DNA of 20,349 nucleotides from CF-39 sp036518215. GTDB lineage: Bacteria > Chloroflexota > Limnocylindria > P2-11E. Positions within the stretch are counted from its first letter, which is position 1. Each line of letters starts with the position of its first letter. Below, one piece after another: positions 6,372-12,152 of the stretch. The notes beneath the pieces are model-generated. The model was not told the DNA's origin. It did no database searches and saw only the letters and a list, made by a program, of their open reading frames with translations. The stretch is taken from positions 1 to 20,349 of the forward strand of contig DATDNP010000176.1 of NCBI GenBank assembly GCA_036518215.1, written 5' to 3'. A program made the position numbers and the translations under genes.

Positions 6372-7247
6372 ATGCATCTACGCAAGCTCGGCATCGCCAT
6401 GCTCGCGGTCGTCGCGCTGCTCGCCCAGAGCACGCCGGCGCGAGCCGACGCCATCCACGATTCGTTCGTCAGCACCGTGAACGCATACCGTGCGTCACGC
6501 GGCCTGCCGACGGTCGTGGTGAGTCCGACACTGCAGAAGGCCGCGCAGTGGATGGCCGAGGACGTCGCGACGAACGGCGTTCCCGCCATTCCGCACATCT
6601 CGAGCGACGGTCGCACGCCACAACAGCGCATGTCCGACGCCGGCTATCCGGTGTCGAGCGCGCGCACGTCCGAGATCATCGCGTGGGGCGCACCGACCGT
6701 CACCGGTGCGATGAACCTCTGGCTCAACTCGGCGCCGCACTACGCCGTCCTGAACGATCCGCAGTACGTTGCCGCAGGGTTCGGCGTCGCGTGCTGGGGC
6801 TCGTATCCCTGCGTCTGGGTCGTCGACTTCGGCAGCGTCGATGACCGCGCGTCCGCCGCGAGCCAGGCGCTGTCGTCGCCGTTCCACGCCGCGTTCTACG
6901 CGCAGTCGCCGTGGCCGACCGCGTCGCCGGGGCAGACCGTCCAGTGGGTCGTCGCCTTCACGAATACCGGAAGCGCGGGCTGGCTCGCCGGCTCGACCGA
7001 GCTGCACGTCGGCACCAACGACCCGCAGGACTCGCTCAGCGTCCTCGCGACCTCGTCCTGGCTCGATCCGAATCGGCCCGCGCGTCAGACGACCACGTGG
7101 GTCGGTCCGGGCCAGCAAGCCTGGTTCGTCGTCACGCTGAGGGCGCCGTCGCAGCCAGGTACGTATCGCCTGTATCTCCGGCCGGTGATCGATGGCGTCA
7201 CGTGGCTCGAGGACGTCGGCGCGTACGTCGACCTGACCGTGCGGTAG
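6372..7247 (+). CDS. Secreted CAP/SCP-domain protein with C-terminal Ig-like domain
   Basis: The 291-residue protein has a signal peptide at about 1-26 and a CAP (SCP/PR-1) domain at about 28-155. It carries H75, E101 and H123 of the CAP cavity and a probable disulfide C141-C147. A second beta-rich domain (about 170-291) contains N-T-G-S-A-G-W (198-204), typical of NBR1-like Ig domains found in exported bacterial proteins. CAP proteins are secreted; members bind lipids, metals or cell-wall ligands, and the bacterial role is mostly unknown. The ATG at 6372 has GGGGAG at 6357-6362; a TTG at 6363 in the same frame is less likely. The next gene, an MFS exporter, follows after 73 bp in the same direction. 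Confidence 0.85.
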   Translation: MHLRKLGIAMLAVVALLAQSTPARADAIHDSFVSTVNAYRASRGLPTVVVSPTLQKAAQWMAEDVATNGVPAIPHISSDGRTPQQRMSDAGYPVSSARTSEIIAWGAPTVTGAMNLWLNSAPHYAVLNDPQYVAAGFGVACWGSYPCVWVVDFGSVDDRASAASQALSSPFHAAFYAQSPWPTASPGQTVQWVVAFTNTGSAGWLAGSTELHVGTNDPQDSLSVLATSSWLDPNRPARQTTTWVGPGQQAWFVVTLRAPSQPGTYRLYLRPVIDGVTWLEDVGAYVDLTVR

Positions 7248-7320
7248 CCGGTGCGACGCCGTCGTGGTCCGGATCGCGGGCCGCGGCGGCGTCGGCCGCG
7301 CGTGTGCAGACTCTTCGGGT

Positions 7321-8664
7321 GTGAGGCTCCGCAGCAAGGAAGAGGTCGCTCCCGAGCTCCAGAACGAGGCGCTGGATGAAGCGGCGGCCGCCGAACCCGG
7401 TCGGACGAGCGCCCTCGCGGCCCTCGAGTACCGCGACTACCGCGTCTTCTGGTTCGGCCTCGTCGTCTCCAACATCGGCTCGTGGATGCAGATCTACGGG
7501 CTCGGCTGGCTCGTCGTGCAGCTCGCGGTGCGTGATGGGACCGCCAACCTCGGTCCCTTCTATCTCGGTCTCGTGGGTCTCGCGCGGGCGATCCCCGGCG
7601 TCGCGTTCGGGCTCTTCGGCGGCGCGGTCGCCGATCGCGCCGACCGCCGCCGGCTCCTCATGGTGACGCAGTCGAGCGCGGCGATCGTCGCGGCCATCCT
7701 TGCGGCGCTCACGATCAGCGACCGCATCAACATCGTCGAGATCATCCTGCTCTCGGCTCTCACGTCGATCATCTTCTCGTTCGACGCGCCGACGCGGAAC
7801 GCGATGGTCCCGCGACTCGTTCCTCCGGAGCAGCTCATGAGCGCCATCGGTCTGTCGTCCGCCGCCTTCAACGGCGCGACGCTCGTCGGACCGCTCATCG
7901 GCGGCGTGCTCATCGTCCCGTTCGGAGTGGGTGGGCTCATGCTCGTGAACGCGATCTCGTATCTCGCGGTGATCGTCGCGCTCTTCCTCATGTCGCCCCA
8001 GCCGATCGTGCCGACGGCGCGCACGACCTCGATGTTCGACTCGATCCGCGAGGGCGTTCGGTACATCCGGCGCGAGCCGGTCCTGCGGTGGGTGATCCTT
8101 CTCGCGATCGCGACCGCCGTGCTCACGCGTCCGTACATCCAGCTGCTTCCGGCTGAAGCGCAGTTCCTCGACGTCGGCGCCGTCGAACTCTCGTTCCTGC
8201 TCGCGGCGTCGGGAGTCGGCGCGCTCGCCGGCGCGCTCATCACCGCCGGGCTGGGCGGTTGGCGTCGCCGCGGCGCGCTCCTCATCGGCGCCGCGTTCAT
8301 GCACGGGCTGCTGCTCGCGCTCTTCGGCGCGCAGCACGGGCTCGTCGGCGCGATGGTCGCGGTCTGCCTCACGAGCCTCGCCGTCATGGTGTTCCTCGGG
8401 ATGGCGAACACGCTGATCCAGACGCGCACGCCCGATCATCTGCGCGGCCGAGCGATGAGCGTGTACACGATGATCTTCATCGGGCTCATGCCGCTCGGTC
8501 AGATGGTGCTCGGCTCCGTCGGATCGCTCGTCGGCATCAACGTCGCGTTCCTCGCGGGAGGCACGCTCGTCGTTCTCGTCGCGCTTTACGCCGCGCTGCG
8601 TGTCCCCGCGCTGCGCGGTGCGCTCGCCGATCTGCATCCACGACTGGTCGCGCGCCCGGGCTAG
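7321..8664 (+). CDS. MFS transporter, EntS/MFS_3-like exporter
   Basis: The protein of about 447 residues has roughly 12 hydrophobic segments. The family motif A is clear between TM2 and TM3 (G-G-A-V-A-D-R-A-D-R-R-R, about 100-111). The N-terminal A-L-x-Y-R-D-Y-R-V-F-W-F-G segment and overall length match the MFS_3 group that includes the enterobactin exporter EntS. It probably exports a small molecule by proton antiport, with the substrate unknown. The start is uncertain: GTG 7321 gives a 38-residue polar leader before TM1, GTG 7264 would add 19 residues, and neither has a clear Shine-Dalgarno. Nothing nearby encodes siderophore or antibiotic synthesis. The gene ends inside a rho-independent terminator that separates it from the SOS operon. 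Confidence 0.88.
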   Translation: MRLRSKEEVAPELQNEALDEAAAAEPGRTSALAALEYRDYRVFWFGLVVSNIGSWMQIYGLGWLVVQLAVRDGTANLGPFYLGLVGLARAIPGVAFGLFGGAVADRADRRRLLMVTQSSAAIVAAILAALTISDRINIVEIILLSALTSIIFSFDAPTRNAMVPRLVPPEQLMSAIGLSSAAFNGATLVGPLIGGVLIVPFGVGGLMLVNAISYLAVIVALFLMSPQPIVPTARTTSMFDSIREGVRYIRREPVLRWVILLAIATAVLTRPYIQLLPAEAQFLDVGAVELSFLLAASGVGALAGALITAGLGGWRRRGALLIGAAFMHGLLLALFGAQHGLVGAMVAVCLTSLAVMVFLGMANTLIQTRTPDHLRGRAMSVYTMIFIGLMPLGQMVLGSVGSLVGINVAFLAGGTLVVLVALYAALRVPALRGALADLHPRLVARPG

Positions 8665-8679
8665 CGGAGCCCCGTTTTT
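8658..8679 (+). terminator. Rho-independent terminator after the MFS gene
   Basis: GGGCT (8658-8662) pairs with AGCCC (8668-8672), followed by CG and five T residues (8675-8679). The hairpin starts inside the last codons and the stop codon is in the loop region. It would keep transport-gene transcription from entering the LexA-controlled operon. The stem is short but the T-run is striking in such GC-rich DNA; another T5 follows at about 8687-8691. Confidence 0.6.
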
Positions 8680-8697
8680 CCTCGCGTTTTTGGCGTC

Positions 8698-8726
8698 TTG
8701 ACGATGATTGCCGCCGTGCCTATGTT
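8698..8726 (+). promoter_or_regulatory. Sigma-70-type promoter of the imuA operon
   Basis: TTGACG (8698-8703) and TATGTT (8721-8726) are separated by exactly 17 bp, a good housekeeping promoter. The LexA box starts 2 bp after the -10 element, so repressor and RNA polymerase would exclude each other. Transcription would start near 8733, about 50 nt before the imuA GTG. Confidence 0.75.
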
Positions 8727-8727
8727 C

Positions 8728-8743
8728 TAGAACAGATGTTCTA
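8728..8743 (+). promoter_or_regulatory. LexA (SOS) box controlling imuA-imuB
   Basis: The perfect 16-bp palindrome-with-spacer TAGAAC-AGAT-GTTCTA contains GAAC-N4-GTTC, the SOS box of Bacillus, mycobacteria and Chloroflexota-type LexA. It lies at the expected transcription start of a translesion-synthesis operon. An overlapping perfect palindrome GTTCTAGAAC (8724-8733) shares its left half, so the region has three half-sites. Box, promoter and gene content together make this a very secure call. lexA itself is not in the window. Confidence 0.93.
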
Positions 8744-8783
8744 ACAGCTCTGGAGGCCAGGCCAGGGCGCGTAGGGGAGCGAC

Positions 8784-9626
8784 GTGGGAGCGACCGGGCT
8801 GGCCGATGCGATCGCGAGCCTCGAGACCCGCTATGGGGCTCGTGCGGTCGTACGCGGCGACGTGGCGGCACGGCAGGACGGGGAACGGCGGATCCAGGCC
8901 GGGACGTCCCTCGACGCGGTCACGGGCGGCGGCATCCGTGCCGGCGAGCCGCTCGCCTTCGTCGGGCCGGCCACGTCCGGGAAGCAGGCCCTCGCGCTCA
9001 CCGTGGCGGCCGCGGCCCAGCGCGAAGGCGGCATGGCGGCGTGGATCGATCCCTCCGCATCGTTCGACCCGTCTGCCGCTCTTCGCGCGGGCATCGATCT
9101 CGATCGCCTCGTCGTCATCCGCGCGCAAGATCCCGACGACGTGCTCCTCGCGGGCTCGGCCGTGCTCCGCAGCGAGGGCTTCCGCCTCGCCGTCGTCGAC
9201 GTCGGTCCGTCGTTCGCGACGCGCTGTCGCGTCGACGATCTCGCGCCGCTCCTTCCGATCGTCCGCGGCTCGCCCGCCGCGCTGCTCGTCGTGGCCGAGG
9301 AGCGCGGGCGCATCGCGTTCCCGGTCATGCGTATCGAGCCCATCGCGTGGCAGCTGCGATTCGGGCGCACCGCGGGCTGGTCCTTCGCGACCGGTGCGCC
9401 CGCCTCGCGCGAGCGCGCGCTCTTCTGCCTGACCTCGCTCGACGCCCCGCCACGCGATCTCGGACTCAGATCCGAGCTCTCGGAGGCAGGCGATGGCGCA
9501 CTCCGCGACGAGCATCTGCGCCCAGCGCGCCCGTACGCAACGAGCACGCTCGATGAGCGGGCGCGCGTAGCCAGCCGCGAGGAGCGGAGTGTGGCGTCGC
9601 CTGCCATCACGGAGCTCGCCTCGTGA
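8784..9626 (+). CDS. imuA: ImuA-like RecA-fold protein of the SOS mutasome
   Basis: The 280-residue protein has a RecA-like core. A P-loop-like segment G61-P-A-T-S-G-K67-Q68 has Gln where Walker A normally has Ser/Thr. A Walker B-like strand L-A-V-V-D-V (135-140) follows. ImuA/ImuA' proteins support the inactive polymerase ImuB and the error-prone polymerase DnaE2 in damage-induced mutagenesis. Here ATP binding may be weak or lost. The last 50 residues are polar with no recognisable motif. The GTG start has AGGGGAG (8773-8779) 4 nt upstream. It is first in a LexA-controlled operon; its stop overlaps the imuB start (GTGA at 9623-9626). Assignment rests on fold, operon and regulation more than on close sequence similarity. 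Confidence 0.8.
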   Translation: MGATGLADAIASLETRYGARAVVRGDVAARQDGERRIQAGTSLDAVTGGGIRAGEPLAFVGPATSGKQALALTVAAAAQREGGMAAWIDPSASFDPSAALRAGIDLDRLVVIRAQDPDDVLLAGSAVLRSEGFRLAVVDVGPSFATRCRVDDLAPLLPIVRGSPAALLVVAEERGRIAFPVMRIEPIAWQLRFGRTAGWSFATGAPASRERALFCLTSLDAPPRDLGLRSELSEAGDGALRDEHLRPARPYATSTLDERARVASREERSVASPAITELAS

Positions 9627-10609
9627 TCGCCGCCGTCGTCGTGCGCAACGCGAGCGATCGTCTCCACGCGCGCTCGCTCGCGGCACTGCGGGCGCTGCTG
9701 CCGCACGTCGGGATCGTCGCGCCCGGTGTGTACGCGTGCGACCTCGCGGGGACCGAGCGCGTGCTGGGCGCTCCCGTCCGCGTCGCGCGTCTCGTCGTCG
9801 AGCGTCTCTCGCGCCTCGGCGTGCCGGCGTCGGTCGCGGTCGCGACGACGCCCTTCGTCGCGCGTGTCGCGGCGGAGCGGACCGCCGATGGTGACGTGCG
9901 CCTCGTCCCGGAGCCGCGCGAGTTCCTCGCGCCGCTGCCGATCGAGGTGCTGCCCCTCGAGCCGAAGCTCACCGACGAGCTCGGGCTCCTGGGGATGCGA
10001 AGCGTCGGAGACTTCGCCGCGCTCCCGCGCGGTGCGGTCGCAGGTCGCTTCGGGCGTGGCGCCGCGCGCGCCCACGCGCTCGCGCGCGCCGAGGACGAAG
10101 AGCGCGTGCGCGCCGATCCGCCGCCGCGCCGCATCGCGGTGCGCCGGGTGTGGGAGGACGCGCTCGCGTCGCGCGACCAGCTCGTCTTCGCGCTCCGCAC
10201 GGCGCTCGACGAGATCGCGTCGGCGCTCGCCGCCGACGGGCTCGCCGCGCTGCGCATCGCGGTGCGTCTCGAGCGCGAGGACGACGAGCCGCTCCGCATC
10301 GAGCGCGCGATCCTCCCGCCGACGCGCGAGAGCGCCGCGCTCCTCCGGTCGGTGCGCTGGGCGCTCGAGGAGCGCGCGCATCTCGGCCGCATCGTCTCGT
10401 GCACCGTGGAAGTGCGCGAGGTCGAGCCGGCGCGCGGCCGTCAGCTCGGGCTTTTCGCCGCCGACGGTGCTCGGTGGGAAGAGGCGATCGCGAGCGCGCG
10501 ATACCTGCGCGAGCGGCTCGGACCGGGGCGCGTCCTCCGCGCACGTGTGACCGGCGCCGACGCGCGTCTGCCGGAACGGGCCGCCGAATGGAAAGAGGTC
10601 ATCTCATGA
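9623..10609 (+). CDS. imuB: Short ImuB-like Y-family polymerase homologue
   Basis: The 328-residue protein resembles catalytically inactive Y-family ImuB, the hub that binds the sliding clamp, ImuA and DnaE2. Recognisable parts are the late palm (V-Y-A-C-D-L-A-G-T-E-R-V-L-G, 37-49), the palm helix and strand to about 86, a thumb/helix-hairpin-helix region (about 105-150) and a little-finger domain (about 165-268). Q274-L-G-L-F278 is a good beta-clamp binding motif. ImuB proteins usually have about 500 residues; the N-terminal palm strand and fingers are missing here. The frame is closed by TGA at 9554-9556, so at most 22 residues could be added. Catalytic Asp/Glu residues are absent. GTG overlaps the imuA stop; the ATG of the next gene overlaps its stop. 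Confidence 0.82.
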   Translation: MIAAVVVRNASDRLHARSLAALRALLPHVGIVAPGVYACDLAGTERVLGAPVRVARLVVERLSRLGVPASVAVATTPFVARVAAERTADGDVRLVPEPREFLAPLPIEVLPLEPKLTDELGLLGMRSVGDFAALPRGAVAGRFGRGAARAHALARAEDEERVRADPPPRRIAVRRVWEDALASRDQLVFALRTALDEIASALAADGLAALRIAVRLEREDDEPLRIERAILPPTRESAALLRSVRWALEERAHLGRIVSCTVEVREVEPARGRQLGLFAADGARWEEAIASARYLRERLGPGRVLRARVTGADARLPERAAEWKEVIS

Positions 10610-10857
10610 CGCGTCTCTTTGCCGAACCCATCGCGGCGCGACTGGTGTGGGACGAGGGCGAGCTCACGCTGCTGCAGATCGCGGGGCGTCGCTTCCCGGT
10701 CGTGGAGATCGTGCGGCGCTGGCGCGTGGAGGCGGAGTGGTGGAAGGGCGGTCCGGCGCGCGATTACCTCACGCTCCGGACCGCCGACGGCATGGTCTGC
10801 GACGTGTACACCGAGCGCACCACCGGCGCGTCCTGGCTCCAGCGCGTGATGGACTGA
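10606..10857 (+). CDS. Small DUF6504-like protein of the imuAB operon
   Basis: The 83-residue protein starts with ATGA overlapping the imuB stop (10606-10609), so it is translationally coupled. It contains a W-R-V-E-A-E-W-W segment (39-46) and a D-x-Y-T-E stretch near the C-terminus. I recall this pattern as DUF6504, small proteins encoded beside imuB/dnaE2 in high-GC bacteria; the assignment is from memory of the pattern. Tight coupling and shared SOS control suggest it is an accessory subunit or stabiliser of the mutasome. No catalytic motif is visible. It converges on the DUF1059 gene with only 3 bp between stops. Confidence 0.7.
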   Translation: MTRLFAEPIAARLVWDEGELTLLQIAGRRFPVVEIVRRWRVEAEWWKGGPARDYLTLRTADGMVCDVYTERTTGASWLQRVMD

Positions 10858-10860
10858 TGT

Positions 10861-11019
10861 CTAGGCCACGCGCTCGATCAGTGAACGTGCCTGCTCGTCG
10901 CTGAGATCCTGCCCATGGATCAGCTTCGCGTGCTGCTGCGCCATGCGGACGATCTCGTCCTCATCGCGGCTGCGCACCTCGAATCCGCACGGACAGCGGA
11001 GGCTCCTGATGTCGGACAC
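10861..11019 (-). CDS. DUF1059 small protein
   Basis: The 52-residue protein reads M-S-D-I-R-S-L-R-C-P-C-G-F near the N-terminus, then an acidic helix with M-A-Q-Q-H-A-K-L-I-H-G (26-36), then S-D-E-Q-A-R. This matches DUF1059, small proteins with a C-x-C-G motif and a conserved His pair that may bind a metal. The start is GTG at 11017-11019, with no clear Shine-Dalgarno; translation may be coupled to the upstream gene, whose TAA is 9 nt away. No function is established. It lies antisense between the two halves of the mutasome cassette. Confidence 0.75.
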   Translation of the reverse strand: MSDIRSLRCPCGFEVRSRDEDEIVRMAQQHAKLIHGQDLSDEQARSLIERVA

Positions 11020-11028
11020 AGCGACGTC

Positions 11029-11328
11029 TTACCACTGATTCCAGTCGGAGTCGACCCAGACGTGCACCTCGGGGTCGCCCTCGAAGAGCTTCCCGAAGAA
11101 GTCCTGGATCTGCGGCGACGACGCGAGCTTCTGGAATCCCTCGACGCTCGACCACGTGTCGATGCCGAGGAACGCCTTGGGGTCCTGCGGATCGAGATAG
11201 ATCTTGTGCGTCAGGTCTCCCGCCTGCCGCGCCATGTCCTTCGTCGCGCCGGTCACCTGGTCGTGGAGCTTCTTCGCCTCGGCGGGCGTCCCGCGGAGTC
11301 GCGCGCGCACGGTGACGGTCACCTTCAT
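11029..11328 (-). CDS. ABM-like dimeric alpha/beta-barrel protein
   Basis: The 99-residue protein shows the beta-alpha-beta-beta-alpha-beta pattern of the antibiotic-biosynthesis-monooxygenase-like (ABM, ferredoxin-fold dimer) group. A helix at about 14-36 is followed by Y-L-D-P-x-D-P-K-A-F-L (44-54), W59 and an F-x-x-L-A-S-S-P (65-72) helix. Members include heme-degrading enzymes, monooxygenases and stress proteins of unknown role, so no reaction can be assigned. The ATG at 11328 is chosen because GGAGGT (11335-11340) is 6 nt upstream and the fold begins there. It is the first gene of a pair with DUF1059 and divergent from the SARP gene, sharing a 64-bp promoter region. Confidence 0.75.
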   Translation of the reverse strand: MKVTVTVRARLRGTPAEAKKLHDQVTGATKDMARQAGDLTHKIYLDPQDPKAFLGIDTWSSVEGFQKLASSPQIQDFFGKLFEGDPEVHVWVDSDWNQW

Positions 11329-11372
11329 GTCCAGACCTCCAGCGATGATGTGAGGCGATCGTGGCGCGCCGA

Positions 11373-11391
11373 CCTTGTGGTTTCCTTGTGG
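11373..11391 (+). promoter_or_regulatory. CCTTGTGG direct repeat before the SARP gene
   Basis: CCTTGTGG occurs at 11373-11380 and 11384-11391, an 11-bp period. SARP-family activators typically bind short direct repeats with 11-bp spacing near the -35 region. The repeat ends 1 bp before the preferred GTG start, so it may be an autoregulatory site or a control point for the divergent ABM gene. If translation starts at TTG 11375, the repeat is coding and the case weakens. Confidence 0.4.
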
Positions 11392-11392
11392 C

Positions 11393-12136
11393 GTGCGCGT
11401 GCTCATCTGCGGACGGCTCTCGATCGAGGACGGCGCGACGGTCGTCGGCGAGACCGCCCTCCCGGGCCGGCTCGGACGCCGGCTCTGGTCGTACCTGGTG
11501 CTGCATCGCCGGCGTCCCGTCGGCCGGAGCGAGCTCGTCGAGGCGCTCTGGGGCGAGGAGTCGCCGGAGGCCGAGGATGCGAGCCTGAACGCGCTCACAA
11601 GCCGCGTGCGGAGCGCGATCGCGCCGTTCGGGAAGGAGCGTGCCGAGCTTCGTGCGTCGACCGGCGCGTACTCGCTCTACCTCGCGCCCGACGCGTTCGT
11701 CGACCGCGAGCGCGCCTGGACGGCGATCCATCACGTCGAGGCGATCCGGCGCGAGGGCAAGGTCCGCGAGGCGTGGGCCGAGGCGATCATCGCGAACGAG
11801 ATCGCGGCGCGCGGCTTCCTGCCGGGAGAGGACGCGCCGTGGATCGAGGCCGAGCGCAGGACGCTGCGCGACATCGAGCTGCAGGCGCTCGAGGCGGTGT
11901 GCGACGCCGAGCTCCATCAGCGTCGTTCCGCGGAAGCGGAGCGCGTCGCGCGCCGGCTCATCGCAGCGGACGCGCTCCGGGAATCGGGATACCGCTATCT
12001 CATGCGTGCGCTCGCGCAGGACGGCAATGCGGCGCAGGCCGTCGCGGTGATGGAGGAGTGCCGCCGCGCGCTTCGGGCGGTCTCCGTCGAGCCGTCGGCC
12101 GAGACCGAGCGCGTGTTCCGGGAGATCGTCGGCTAG
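11393..12136 (+). CDS. SARP/BTAD-family transcriptional regulator
   Basis: The 247-residue regulator has an OmpR-like winged-helix domain (about 1-98), including A-L-W-G-E-E-S-P-E-A (51-60), the N-A-L-T-S-R-V-R-S recognition-helix region (66-74) and G-A-Y-S-L (91-95). A bacterial transcriptional activation (BTAD) helical-repeat domain covers about 105-247. There is no NB-ARC/ATPase or receiver domain, so it is the small stand-alone SARP type. GTG 11393 is chosen because M-R-V-L-I-C-G-R-L matches the family N-terminus; no Shine-Dalgarno is present and translation may be leaderless. An in-frame TTG at 11375 is the alternative. The stop is 16 bp before dnaE2, so the two genes are probably co-transcribed. 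SARPs usually control secondary metabolism; pairing with an error-prone polymerase is unusual. Confidence 0.85.
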   Translation: MRVLICGRLSIEDGATVVGETALPGRLGRRLWSYLVLHRRRPVGRSELVEALWGEESPEAEDASLNALTSRVRSAIAPFGKERAELRASTGAYSLYLAPDAFVDRERAWTAIHHVEAIRREGKVREAWAEAIIANEIAARGFLPGEDAPWIEAERRTLRDIELQALEAVCDAELHQRRSAEAERVARRLIAADALRESGYRYLMRALAQDGNAAQAVAVMEECRRALRAVSVEPSAETERVFREIVG

Positions 12137-12152
12137 GGGACGACGTCCGCCG

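Noticed and set aside
7198..8871. Long minus-strand open frame (557 codons) opposite the MFS gene
   Set aside because: The translation is almost only Arg, Asp, Glu, His and Ala, typical of the antisense frame of a high-GC gene. The plus-strand MFS protein explains the region.
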